DNA of 64,000 nt from an uncultured Clostridia bacterium (GTDB lineage: Bacteria > Bacillota > Clostridia > Christensenellales > HGM11417). Numbering within the stretch: the stretch's first letter is position 1; each line of letters begins with the position of its first letter. A model generated the notes under the pieces. That model was not told where the DNA came from. It was given only the letters and a program-made list of their open reading frames with translations, and did not search any database. The DNA is taken from NCBI GenBank assembly GCA_944332455.1, contig CALVJY010000013.1, positions 1-64,000 on the forward strand, written 5' to 3'. This document shows positions 40,301 to 49,626 of this stretch, piece after piece. The translations under genes and the position numbers were made by a program.

Positions 40301-42085
40301 TCATTTGTATTTCTTCAGTTTCCGCATCAGGTCGCCCATCTGCGCCGCCAGCTTTTTCCGCTCCTGCAGATCCTCCTCCCGCTCGAACCGGGAGGCCACC
40401 GCCGCCATGTCCCGCTCCAGGCTGGCGGCGGCAAAGCCCCGGAGCGCCTCGTCGCAGTAGCGGTCGGCCTCGGCCGGATCCGAAAAGCTCTGGTCCGCCG
40501 AGAGGATGGCCGAAACTTCGTCGTGGGCCTCGGGGGGCACACATTCGTAGGCCATGGAGGGCATGGGATTTCTCTCCTCGTCCCAGCATTCCTTCAGGTA
40601 GTCGGCCAGCGCGCCGTAACAGGGATCGCCGAGGCCGGGCAGCAGGGACAGATCGTCCGGATCCCCCCCGCCCTTGAGCAGCCGGCAGAGGATCATGCGG
40701 ACGGCCCGGGTCTCCATCCCCCCCTCCTTCACGGTCTCCCGCGGGGGGGCCGCCGGCGGCGGCTGGGTCCCGGCCGCCCGGACGTTCTCGAGGTCGCGGG
40801 TCAGGGCCTCCAGCGTAAAGCCGGTCTCCTTGCGCATCAGCTTCAGGCAGTCCTCCTGCTCGGTGCGGGAGGGCAGCTCGGCGATCAGCTTGACCGCCTC
40901 GTAGGCATATTTCCGCCTCCCCTCCGTGTTATTTACAGGATAGGCGGATTTTAAACTTAATAATTTAAAATCTATGAGCGGGATCGCAGAATCCAGACAT
41001 TTTTGGTAGGCTTCCGGCCCTCCGTCCCGGATGACCTCGTCGGGATCCCGGCCCTCGGGCAGGCGGACCACCCGGACGGTGATGCCCACGCTGCTCAAGA
41101 TGTCCAGCCCCCGCAAGGTGGCCTTCTGTCCGGCGGCGTCCCCGTCGTAGGAGATGTACACGACGTCGCACATCCGCTTGATCAGGCGGGCCTGGTCCTT
41201 GGTCAGCGAGGTCCCCATGCTGGCCATGACGTTGTCGAACCCGGCCTGCCACAGGGCCACGGTGTCCATGTAGCCCTCCACGATGACGGCCGCGGACAGC
41301 CCCTTTTCCTGCCGGGTCTTTTTGACCAGATGGACGCCGTAAAGGGTCTTGCGCTTGTTGAAAAGTTCGGTGTCCGAGGTGTTTTTGTACTTGGCAAAGT
41401 CGGTCTTGCCCAGCACCCGCCCCCCGAAGGCGATGACCTCCCCGAAGGCGTTGACGATGGGAAAGATCAGCCGTCCGGCCAGATTGTCGAACAGATAGCC
41501 GTTCTTTTCCCCCACGGCCCCCGAGGCCAGCATCTCCTCCCTGGAATACCCCTTCTGCCGGAGGTATTCGGGCAGGCTTCCGGTATCCGGCGAAAAGCCC
41601 AGGGCGAACTTTTTCACCGTCTCTCCGTCCACCCCCCGCCTCTCCAGGTAGGCGCGGGCCTCGGCCCCGGCCGGCCGGCGCAGGCAGGTGAAGTAGAAGT
41701 TCGCGGCGTCCTTGACCAGATTGAGGAGGCGGTCCTTTTTCCGCTTTTCCTCCTCGATGCGGGCGGCGTCCCGGCCCCGGAACTCGGGCATCTTCATCCC
41801 GGCCTGCTCGCACAGCAGCCCCACTGCGCCCAGAAAGTCCACGGACTCCATCTCCTCCACGAATTTGATGACGTCCCCCGACACCCCGCACCCGAAACAG
41901 TGGTAGAACTGACTTTCGGGATTGACCGAAAAGGAGGGGGTCTTTTCGTGATGGAAGGGGCAGCTGCCCCAGTAGTTCCGCCCCTTCTTTTCCAGGGGGA
42001 GATATTTTGAAATGACCTGCACGATGTCGCAGCGGGACTTCAGATCCTCCAAAAACGTCGTGCCGAATCCGTTGTGATATGTCAT
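40301..42085 (-). CDS. dnaG: DNA primase
   Basis: This is a 594-residue primase. The N-terminal CHC2 zinc finger has [16 protein letters not shown] and [12 protein letters not shown]. The RNA-polymerase domain contains [20 protein letters not shown]. The TOPRIM acidic site has [15 protein letters not shown] and [14 protein letters not shown]. The C-terminal helicase-binding region is present but divergent. It lies between dgt and sigA. Confidence 0.96.
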   Translation of the reverse strand: MTYHNGFGTTFLEDLKSRCDIVQVISKYLPLEKKGRNYWGSCPFHHEKTPSFSVNPESQFYHCFGCGVSGDVIKFVEEMESVDFLGAVGLLCEQAGMKMPEFRGRDAARIEEEKRKKDRLLNLVKDAANFYFTCLRRPAGAEARAYLERRGVDGETVKKFALGFSPDTGSLPEYLRQKGYSREEMLASGAVGEKNGYLFDNLAGRLIFPIVNAFGEVIAFGGRVLGKTDFAKYKNTSDTELFNKRKTLYGVHLVKKTRQEKGLSAAVIVEGYMDTVALWQAGFDNVMASMGTSLTKDQARLIKRMCDVVYISYDGDAAGQKATLRGLDILSSVGITVRVVRLPEGRDPDEVIRDGGPEAYQKCLDSAIPLIDFKLLSLKSAYPVNNTEGRRKYAYEAVKLIAELPSRTEQEDCLKLMRKETGFTLEALTRDLENVRAAGTQPPPAAPPRETVKEGGMETRAVRMILCRLLKGGGDPDDLSLLPGLGDPCYGALADYLKECWDEERNPMPSMAYECVPPEAHDEVSAILSADQSFSDPAEADRYCDEALRGFAAASLERDMAAVASRFEREEDLQERKKLAAQMGDLMRKLKKYK

Positions 42086-42234
42086 AGCGCCCCCTTTTTC
42101 ACCCTGTTATGTTCTGTAAAAAAAACATTCTCATTCGCACGCTCTGCCTCCTGTGTTCCTGAAAGGGGCGGAAAGCTTGTCCGTCCCAAATCCGGCCGTC
42201 CGCCGCCGGCAGACCGCTTTCTCCTCCGGGCCGC

Positions 42235-43254
42235 TTACAGCGATTCCAGATTCCAGCTGGAGGGGATGAAGTACTTCTGAAAGACGTGGATGGCGTAGCG
42301 GTCGGACATGCTGGAGATGTAGTCGCAGACCACCTGCCGCAGCGGCCACTTTTCGGCCAGCTGCCGATAGAATTCCGGAAGCTCCCCGGGGTGTTCGGTC
42401 AAAAAGCCGAACAGGACCGAGAGCATCCGGTCGGAGCGGACCTCCTCTGTTCTGGCCCGCTCGTCGGCATAGACCCGTTTGAACAGAAAATCCCGCATGG
42501 CGTAGGTGGCCCGGAAGACCTCCTTTTCCATGCGGACGTCGGGCTGGCCCAGACTTTCGGTCACCACCGCCATGATCATGCGGTTGATGCGCTCCCGGTT
42601 GGTCCGGCCGAGGATCTCCACCAGATCTTCGGGCAGGTCCTCGTCCCGCAGCAGCCCGGCCCGCCGGGCGTCGTCGATGTCGTGGTTGATGTAGGCGATC
42701 TTGTCGGCCAGACAGACCACCTTGCCCTCCAGCGTGGCCGGATGCCCGCCGGTCTGATGGTTGACGATGCCGTCCCGGACCTCGAAGGTCAGATTCAGCC
42801 CCTTTCCCTCGTTTTCCAGCACGTCGACCACCCGCAGGGACTGCCTGCTGTGCTCGAACTCTCCCCCGGTCAGCCGCTTCAGGGTGCGCTCCCCGGCGTG
42901 ACCGAAGGGGGTGTGTCCCAGGTCGTGCCCCAGGGCGATGGCCTCGGTCAGATCCTCATTCAAAGAAAGCGCCCGGGCGATGGACCGCCCGATCTGGCTG
43001 ACGTCCAGGGTGTGGGTCAGCCGGGTGCGGTAGTGGTCGCCCTCGGGCGAGAGAAAGACCTGGGTCTTGTTCTTGAGCCGCCGGAAGGACTTGCTGTGGA
43101 TGATGCGGTCCCGGTCGCGCTGAAAGTCGGTGCGCATGGGACAGGGCTCCTCCCAGGTCTCCCTTCCCCGGGTCTTTTCGGAAAAACAGGCATAGGGACT
43201 TAAAAAAAGCCTCTCCTTCTGGTAGGTGGCGCTGACGATCGGTCTCGGATCCAT
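42235..43254 (-). CDS. dgt: dGTP triphosphohydrolase-like HD protein
   Basis: This is a 339-residue HD-domain phosphohydrolase. HSKSFRRLKNKTQVF, RTRLTHTLDVSQIGRSIA and LGHDLGHTPFGHAGER supply the metal-binding His/Asp residues. It should hydrolyse dNTPs to nucleosides. ATG 43254 follows GGGGAGGAATCAG. It precedes dnaG-sigA, an arrangement found in Clostridia. Confidence 0.93.
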   Translation of the reverse strand: MDPRPIVSATYQKERLFLSPYACFSEKTRGRETWEEPCPMRTDFQRDRDRIIHSKSFRRLKNKTQVFLSPEGDHYRTRLTHTLDVSQIGRSIARALSLNEDLTEAIALGHDLGHTPFGHAGERTLKRLTGGEFEHSRQSLRVVDVLENEGKGLNLTFEVRDGIVNHQTGGHPATLEGKVVCLADKIAYINHDIDDARRAGLLRDEDLPEDLVEILGRTNRERINRMIMAVVTESLGQPDVRMEKEVFRATYAMRDFLFKRVYADERARTEEVRSDRMLSVLFGFLTEHPGELPEFYRQLAEKWPLRQVVCDYISSMSDRYAIHVFQKYFIPSSWNLESL

Positions 43255-43563
43255 CTGATTCCTCCCCGGCAGACGTGAATAAGGCAACCCGCAGGACCCG
43301 CCGGACCCCGGCCCGGTCCCTGGGACAAGATTCCTTCCGCCGCTGTCCGGCTCTCCGTCCGGGCAAAACCCGAAACAGGGCCGGCCCCCCGCAGCCCCTC
43401 ACCGGGACTTTCCTCACCGTAAACAAAAAAGCGGGGCAGATGCCGACCCAAATTCCTTTGACATTATTTTAAATTCGACACGACCGCCGAAAATCCTTTT
43501 TTACGGCGGGCTTTTTCCCTTTCTTTTTCTTGGATTTTGTGAATGAAAAGCACCTTACGAACG

Positions 43564-43602
43564 AAAAAACGGGAGACCGGAAAAAGAACTTTCCGGTCTC
43601 CC
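43564..43602 (-). terminator. Terminator (outer copy)
   Basis: GGGAGACCGGAAA/TTTCCGGTCTCCC, a 13-bp perfect stem, then GTTTTTT on the minus strand. Confidence 0.85.
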
Positions 43603-43642
43603 TCTGTCTTGTCTGTCGGTTTTTTTCGGCTCAGCGCCCTTC

Positions 43643-43676
43643 CGCGGCTCAAAGCACGGTAATAAAATCCGGGATC
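43643..43676 (-). pseudogene. C-terminal remnant similar to the lipoprotein at 59499-59921
   Basis: This 34-bp segment matches 59493-59526 with three mismatches and encodes the same final residues IPDFITVL plus stop. No matching sequence extends further upstream, so only the tail of a paralogue seems to survive. Confidence 0.5.
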
Positions 43677-43817
43677 GTTTCCGACGCCCGGACGGACTTT
43701 CGGCCGCATCCGGCGATCGGCCAGCTTCCGAAGCCCCGGACAGCTTTGCGGCAATTGAGCCTTCCGAAGAACGCATTGCCGGTCAGTCGGGCTTCGGACT
43801 TCTGGCCCGCATTTTCA

Positions 43818-43859
43818 GAAAAACGGGAGGCCGAAAAAAATAACTTTTCCGGTCTCCCG
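43818..43859 (-). terminator. Terminator of the GH36 gene (inner copy)
   Basis: CGGGAGACCGGAAAA pairs with TTTTCGGCCTCCCG (one mismatch), then T5 on the minus strand. Confidence 0.75.
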
Positions 43860-43885
43860 CTGTCTTGTCTGTCAGTTTTTTCGGC

Positions 43886-45940
43886 TCAGCGCCCTTCCCG
43901 GCCCTTGCCCTTCCACCGGAAGAGCACGGCGGTAAAGGGGCGCTCCAGCCAGACGTTCAGCTTTCCCTTTCCGGCCTCCCATCGGACGGGTTCGGGGGGG
44001 AAGAGCTGTTCCACCGTCCCCTCGCCGACGGGAAGACTGAAGTTCTCCTCCCCCTGGAGCCGCCAGAAGTAGAGGAGCTTTTCCTCTCCCCGCTCATCCG
44101 CAAGGGCCATGGCCTCCCACCCCCGCTCGGACAGCGGCGAAAAGCCCATGAGCTCGGGATAGGCCGTCCGCACGAATCCGGCCAGATTTTTGGCCAGGGC
44201 CACGCCGGCGGCGACCAGCTTCAGGCCCTCCTCGGAGAGCAGATCCAAGCGGCCGCTGAGATAGGGGGTGCCGGCCAGCGCCGAGACGAAGTTGAAGGCG
44301 ATGAGATCTTTTTCCTCCGTCCCCGCGTTAAGATCCCGGCCCGAACAGTGCACGGGGTGCGGCATGCACCAGATGCCCAGCTGTTCGGGGAGGACGTTCA
44401 TCAGGCTGCCCTTGACGATGGAGGGGTACAGCCGGTAGTCGTCCTGGTCCGAGACGCTCTGCAGGGCGAAATGATTGAGCATCTGTCCGTCCGAGCGCAT
44501 GGCGCCGGAGCCGCAGTTTTCCACCACGAGGTCGGGATAGCGGCGGTAGAGCGATTCAAAAAACTCGAAGAAGGCCCGGAAATTCTCCTGCATCCGGAAG
44601 GCCTCCTCTCCCCGGGCCGAGTAGCTGTCGTTGTAGTCGTTCTTGATGACCCGCACCCCCATCCGCAGCAGGGCCTCGATCTTTTCGGTCAGATAGGTCC
44701 GGACCTTGGGATTGGTGAAATTGAAGAACTTCCGGGCCTTTCCGCCGACCTTGACGCCACGGCTGCAGACGAACCAGTCCGCGGGGAAGCGTTCTGCCAC
44801 TTCACTGTTGCAGACCTCGATCTCGAACCAGACGCCGGGCACCAGGCCCATCTCCCGGATCTTCCGGAAGAACCCGCCAAGGCCCTCTTCGAAGCGGTCG
44901 GAATCCGTCCCCCACTCCCCGAGGTGGAGGGACCAGTCCTCTCCCCTGCGGGCGAACCAGCCCGAATCCATGACGTAGGCGTCGGCTCCGACCTTGGCGG
45001 CCAGGGCGGCCAGGCTCAGGCAGGTCTGGCTGTCGGGATCCGCCCACAGGCAGTTCATGTAGTCGTTGAAGATGAGGAGGGGCCGGCCCGACCGTCTCCG
45101 GCGACGGCGGCGGGCCCTGGTGATGGCGCGCAGGGCCTGATCGGGGCCGCCCTCCGCCGCCCCGTAGAGGCAGTCCGCCGACGTGTAGCTCTCCCCCGGG
45201 CGCAGCGCGTGGCAGAACCCCAGCGTGCGGTCCTCGGCGCTGCCGGACAGCAGGGTCAGGCAGCCCTCCTCCTTCCACCAGTTCCGCCGCAGGCCCAGAT
45301 TCATCATCCAGCTTCCGGTCGGCTCCAGCTCGCAGAAAAAGGTCCGCTTCCGCCTTTTGTCCCGCAGCATGAGGTGGGGAAAGAAGCGGGAAGTGGTCTG
45401 ACTGGACAGTCCGGCGATTTCGAAAGAAGCCGTCGGCGGCGGTCCGCCGCAGTCGAACAGGCCGACCTCCTCCGGCCGGACGACGTGCCACTGCCCCTCC
45501 CCGTACCAGGTCTGCGTGCAGTACAGCAGCTCGAAATCCTGCTGATCCAGCGGGGCCCGATAGGAAAACAGGGGCAGAAAGCAGGAGAGCATGGTCAGCT
45601 CGACGGTCTTCTGGCCGACGTTTTTGATGTGGACGCGCTGGCGGAAGACCCCTTCGGCCTCGAATTCAATCTCGACCGCGGCCTCCAGCCCCTCGTCCTC
45701 CGAGAAATACAGCAGCCTGGCCCCCTCCCGCGTCATCTCGATCCCCTGCGGGATCATCCCCTCGCTTCCCCGGTAGGCTCCGGTCATGGCGGCGTTGAAG
45801 CCTGGCTCGCCGTCCGCCGTAGCATAGGCAAAGGGCAGCACACCCTCCGCCGTCTCGTACACCAGACCGGCGATCCCCTTCAAAAGGGCGCCCTTGTTGC
45901 AGTCCTGCAGATCCAATTCGGCTCCGTAACGTAATTTCAT
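43886..45940 (-). CDS. Alpha-galactosidase, GH36
   Basis: This is a 684-residue cytoplasmic glycosidase. The N-terminal beta-sandwich (1-270) precedes the barrel. VMDSGWFARRGEDWSLHLGEW, GVWFEIEVCNSEV, VIKNDYNDS (nucleophile Asp) and SVSDQDDYRLYPSI (acid/base Asp) match GH36, and ENCGSGAMRSDGQML supports it. It would release galactose from alpha-galactosides such as raffinose-family sugars. It ends the glycan locus. A terminator lies directly before the ATG and no clear Shine-Dalgarno is seen, so expression may be low or depend on read-through. Confidence 0.88.
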   Translation of the reverse strand: MKLRYGAELDLQDCNKGALLKGIAGLVYETAEGVLPFAYATADGEPGFNAAMTGAYRGSEGMIPQGIEMTREGARLLYFSEDEGLEAAVEIEFEAEGVFRQRVHIKNVGQKTVELTMLSCFLPLFSYRAPLDQQDFELLYCTQTWYGEGQWHVVRPEEVGLFDCGGPPPTASFEIAGLSSQTTSRFFPHLMLRDKRRKRTFFCELEPTGSWMMNLGLRRNWWKEEGCLTLLSGSAEDRTLGFCHALRPGESYTSADCLYGAAEGGPDQALRAITRARRRRRRRSGRPLLIFNDYMNCLWADPDSQTCLSLAALAAKVGADAYVMDSGWFARRGEDWSLHLGEWGTDSDRFEEGLGGFFRKIREMGLVPGVWFEIEVCNSEVAERFPADWFVCSRGVKVGGKARKFFNFTNPKVRTYLTEKIEALLRMGVRVIKNDYNDSYSARGEEAFRMQENFRAFFEFFESLYRRYPDLVVENCGSGAMRSDGQMLNHFALQSVSDQDDYRLYPSIVKGSLMNVLPEQLGIWCMPHPVHCSGRDLNAGTEEKDLIAFNFVSALAGTPYLSGRLDLLSEEGLKLVAAGVALAKNLAGFVRTAYPELMGFSPLSERGWEAMALADERGEEKLLYFWRLQGEENFSLPVGEGTVEQLFPPEPVRWEAGKGKLNVWLERPFTAVLFRWKGKGREGR

Positions 45941-45946
45941 GTCGCT

Positions 45947-45981
45947 TAAAAAGAGGCGGAAAGCCGCTGGCTTTCCGCCTC
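45947..45981 (-). terminator. Terminator between the giant surface protein and GH36
   Basis: A perfect 13-bp stem GAGGCGGAAAGCC/GGCTTTCCGCCTC with a 3-nt loop and T5. Its tail ends only a few bases before the GH36 ATG. Confidence 0.88.
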
Positions 45982-46004
45982 ACCCTCCTTGGCTGTTCTC
46001 AAGT

Positions 46005-49000
46005 TCAGTTTTGTTCCTTCTTCCGGAGGATCAGCACGGCGGCGGCCGCGCTCAGGACCAGTCCGGGCAGCACGGCCTGCCCCACCGAAGAGGAGCATCC
46101 GCCGGCGCAGCCGGGCTCGTCGGTGGTCTGACCGGGATCCTCCTCCCACAGCAGCATGACCACGAAGTTGTAGAGCTGACGGGTCTCCTTGCCCGAGACG
46201 TCCGTGGCAATGTACTCCACCACATAGGTGCCGATGGTGTCGCCCGTAAAGGAGAGCTCGTTCAGCACCGAGGTGTTGCCGCGGGGATCGGTGACCGTGA
46301 CGACCAGCGAGACTTCCAGGCCGCTGTCATCGGTCAGCGTGGGGCTGGGCAGGGTGATGACCGAATCCTTTTTGACCTCGAACTTGTTGGGGCGGTCCCC
46401 CTGGCGGTAGTCGGAGAAGGCGTCCTCGGCGAAGGTCATTTCGGGGGCTTCGGTGTCCTCCTCGATGACCCGGACAGTCACCGTGGTTTCGGTCAGGGCC
46501 TCGGCCGCGTTCTCGGCCGTGATCGTCAGTTCGTAGGAGCCGAGCTCGCTCATCGTCGCCGTCCAGGCCGACACGCCGTCCACTTCCTCTTCGGCCATGG
46601 CGATTTCACCGCCGTCGGGGCCCTTCAGGGTCAGCGAGACCGAGGGCATCCAGTCAAAGATGTCGTAGATCGTGTGGGTGGGGATGACCAGCTTCTCGCC
46701 CTGGATCAGCACCGTGGGGATGCCGACCTCGTCCACGATGGGCGCGGGATAGGTGAACTCGCCGCCCTCGTTGGCGAAGGAGAATCCGTTCAGCTCGGTC
46801 ATCAGGAAGCTGCCGTAGGTCCCGGCCGTGTTGATGCCGTATTTGCCCTGAGGCACGTCCCGTCCGATCAGCTGGAAGGTGGTGGGCGTGCTGCCCTCCT
46901 TGCCGATCGAGACCGTCTTGTCGTAGGGGTTGTAGGTGATGACCACCGTCACGTCGGGATCCAGTTCGCCCGCAACGTCAAAGTTGAAGCCCAGCGGCAC
47001 GTTGGCCTGCAGGATGTTCTGCGTTCCCTTGTCCCCGTCCTTGAAGGTGAAGACCGAAACATAGGCGGGGAAGGAGCCCATGGTGCCGGCATTGCTGAAG
47101 GCGAACAGGTTGACCCAGACGCCGTCCTTGCCGTCGGTGAAGTCGATCCAGACCTGCTTGTTGATGGTCTCGTTGCCCTGGGCGGCGACCAGGTTGCACA
47201 GCTTGACCTTGACCGTACTGACGCCGGCGACCTCGTAATGGCCGGTACCGTAGACCAGTTCGCCGGGGAGATCCTCCCGGGAGCTGAACATCAAACCCTC
47301 ATCGGTCACCGAGTAGGTGCCGTTGGTGGAGGTGTAGAGCTCATCCAGGCTGCCGATCAGGGAGGAACGGTATTCCACCGTCCGGTAGGCCGTCAGCGTC
47401 GTTCCCTCAAAACTGAGTTCATAGCGGAAGGTGTAAAGGCCGTACTCCGGCAGCGTGACCGAATAGGTCCCCTCCGTTCCCTCCAGGGTCTGCCACTCCT
47501 CCTCCCCGTCCGCGCGATAAGCGAGGGTGAAGACGGCGTCCTCGAATCCGCCGTAATCGATGACCGGCGTGACGGAAAGGTCGGCCTCAAAAGTGGTGTC
47601 AACCAGACCGAAATCGGTGAACTCGGGGTCCACGGGGTCGGGCTCGGTGGGATTTTCCACCACGAAGGAGTACTGATTGATGCGGCGCAGGTAGATGCCG
47701 CCAAGCTGGACCTCGATGGGATCCACGCGCAGGGTGCCCTTGGGGATGTCTCCGTCTAAGGGCAGAGTATTGACGGTTCCGGGCATGCCGACCTCCACGG
47801 TCTGCGCCACCGAATCGTACTTAAGATAGAACACGGTTTGGAGCGCCTGCACGGAATCGAAATCATAGTGCAGATAGTAATTCTCGTAATGGTACTGCGA
47901 ACTGCCGCTTACCGTGATGTTGATGTGCATCATGTAGGTGTTGCCGTTCTTGTACAGGAAGGGCTGCAGGGCTATTTTGTGCCCGTCGGCATCCTCCACC
48001 CGGAAGATGACCGACTTCATGACGGTCAGGGGGATGGAGGGATCGTAGGTCCACAGATTCTGATAGGACCACTCAAAGATCAGGGTGTCCTGGTAGCTGT
48101 CGGCCGGGTTGGTGAAGGCCTGGGCATAGGCGATGCTGGTGGTGTCATTGTTGGACAGCAGGATGCCGCCGTTGCGGTAGGCGATCCGGGCGTCGCTCTC
48201 CTCGGTAAAGATGTCCTGGCGGTCGGTGTAGCTGACCTCATAGTCTCCGTAGTTGATGGCGAAATTCTGGTCGTTGACCCGCTCCAGCACGATACCGCCA
48301 TACTCGACCAGCAGCTGAAAGCGCATCTCGCCGGTGGGCAGGGCCGAAGTGTCGGCCTCCGTCCCGTCCGCCTTCTTGGTCAGATCCACCGTGATCAGCT
48401 GGTCGCCGTTGTAGAACTTGACCCGCTGCTTTTCGGCCTCGTAGCGGATGCGGAAAGCAGTGTTCTCGTAGTCCTTGCACTCCCAGAGCAGGTTATGGTT
48501 CTGGGCGAAGTACTGTCCCGTCCCCTCTTCGCCGGTGAACACCTCGGTGTGCAGGACGTACTGCGCGGTCTCGGCGTCGTCCGAGTTGCAGTAGACGAAC
48601 ATCTTGATCTTCAGCTGGACCGAGGGATCCTGATCGTTGTGGATGACAAAGTAGGTGTTCTTGCGGGAGGCGGTCACCGCCGGCTGCAGGCCGTTATAGC
48701 GGTAGACAAACTCCACGGTGTCGGCAAAGGTGTAGGACTCGTTGACCATGGCCAGCTTGACATCGGCTCCGGGGACCTCTCCGTCCGAGATCACGATGCC
48801 GCCGTCCTCATAGGCCACCGTTGCGGTGTTGCCGGGGTTGGTCATGAAGTCTTTTTTCAGATTGGGCGTCGCCTCGAAGGGCTCCTCAATGTCGGGCGCG
48901 GCAAAGCCCTGTCCGTTGATGGCGGTGATGATGATGCCGCCATAGGTGTTCATCAGGGCGGGCAGGATCTCCCCCGCGGGCAGCTGAGCCGTGTGTTGGT

Positions 49001-49571
49001 AATCGCTGCCGTCGGCGGCCTTGGTCAGATCAAAGTTCTTGACGATCGTGCCATAGGAGACCGAGGCGGTCAGTTCGGCGCCGTTGTAGGTGATGGTGAT
49101 GGGCGTCGTTGCTGCCGCTCCGAAGTCAAAGCCATCCAGCACGAAGTTATCCGCCATCATATTCTGATCCTGGATGTTGATGTTGACGCGGAGCTGCGGG
49201 GTCCCTTCATCGTTCACCACGATGACGTTAAACCAGATCGTTTTGGACGATCCCGACTCGTTCAGGAAAAAGTAGCTGTCCTTTCTTGCGCCCTGACCGG
49301 GGATCCCGTTCAGCAAGAAGGTGATGGAAAAGGGATCGGACGAGAAGGAATGGAGTCCCGCCGCGTTGGTCCACTGCTGATTGCCGTTGGTGCTGTCGCC
49401 ATCGCCGATCTGGATGGACCCGTCCTCGCGGTAGGTGATGGCGGCCGAGGCCTGTTGGAAGATCTCATTGGCCGGGATCCCCCCGTCCTGGGCCATGGCG
49501 GTGCTCACCGAGAGCGCCAGGCACACAGCCATTGCCAGGCTTAAAAAAGCCGTCAAGAAGCGTTTTTTCAT
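46005..49571 (-). CDS. Giant surface protein with repeated lectin-like modules and Cys-containing C-terminal anchor
   Basis: This is a 1188-residue secreted protein. A signal peptide (MKKRFLTAFLSLAMAVCLAL, cleavage near AMAQ) is followed by about four related modules of 170-200 residues. Each has an 'AxxYxDGGI-I-xxxD' opening, a 'KxxxF-V-xN/DxxG' middle and an 'LP-G-xR-x-xYGGIxLxxINxxxF' end. Two Ig-like domains follow. The C-terminus is GCAGGCSSSVGQ, a hydrophobic helix and RKKEQN. It lies 55 nt after the permease gene with a strong RBS, so it is co-expressed with the sugar transporter. A glycan-binding surface role is inferred. Confidence 0.75.
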   Translation of the reverse strand: MKKRFLTAFLSLAMAVCLALSVSTAMAQDGGIPANEIFQQASAAITYREDGSIQIGDGDSTNGNQQWTNAAGLHSFSSDPFSITFLLNGIPGQGARKDSYFFLNESGSSKTIWFNVIVVNDEGTPQLRVNINIQDQNMMADNFVLDGFDFGAAATTPITITYNGAELTASVSYGTIVKNFDLTKAADGSDYQHTAQLPAGEILPALMNTYGGIIITAINGQGFAAPDIEEPFEATPNLKKDFMTNPGNTATVAYEDGGIVISDGEVPGADVKLAMVNESYTFADTVEFVYRYNGLQPAVTASRKNTYFVIHNDQDPSVQLKIKMFVYCNSDDAETAQYVLHTEVFTGEEGTGQYFAQNHNLLWECKDYENTAFRIRYEAEKQRVKFYNGDQLITVDLTKKADGTEADTSALPTGEMRFQLLVEYGGIVLERVNDQNFAINYGDYEVSYTDRQDIFTEESDARIAYRNGGILLSNNDTTSIAYAQAFTNPADSYQDTLIFEWSYQNLWTYDPSIPLTVMKSVIFRVEDADGHKIALQPFLYKNGNTYMMHINITVSGSSQYHYENYYLHYDFDSVQALQTVFYLKYDSVAQTVEVGMPGTVNTLPLDGDIPKGTLRVDPIEVQLGGIYLRRINQYSFVVENPTEPDPVDPEFTDFGLVDTTFEADLSVTPVIDYGGFEDAVFTLAYRADGEEEWQTLEGTEGTYSVTLPEYGLYTFRYELSFEGTTLTAYRTVEYRSSLIGSLDELYTSTNGTYSVTDEGLMFSSREDLPGELVYGTGHYEVAGVSTVKVKLCNLVAAQGNETINKQVWIDFTDGKDGVWVNLFAFSNAGTMGSFPAYVSVFTFKDGDKGTQNILQANVPLGFNFDVAGELDPDVTVVITYNPYDKTVSIGKEGSTPTTFQLIGRDVPQGKYGINTAGTYGSFLMTELNGFSFANEGGEFTYPAPIVDEVGIPTVLIQGEKLVIPTHTIYDIFDWMPSVSLTLKGPDGGEIAMAEEEVDGVSAWTATMSELGSYELTITAENAAEALTETTVTVRVIEEDTEAPEMTFAEDAFSDYRQGDRPNKFEVKKDSVITLPSPTLTDDSGLEVSLVVTVTDPRGNTSVLNELSFTGDTIGTYVVEYIATDVSGKETRQLYNFVVMLLWEEDPGQTTDEPGCAGGCSSSVGQAVLPGLVLSAAAAVLILRKKEQN

Positions 49572-49626
49572 ATTTTCCTCCTTTTTCAGACAGAGCCGGG
49601 GAGTCCGGCTCCGCCCGTTTTTCGGT

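Larger units (their letters stand above)
43255..43885. other. Intergenic region with duplicated GH36 3'-end/terminator block
   Basis: No intact gene. The block at 43556-43647 repeats that at 43815-43900: shared GGAGACC hairpins, CTGTCTTGTCTGTC, and TTTTTTCGGCTCAGCGCCC, which is the GH36 stop region. A gene remnant sits beside the outer copy. Confidence 0.7.
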
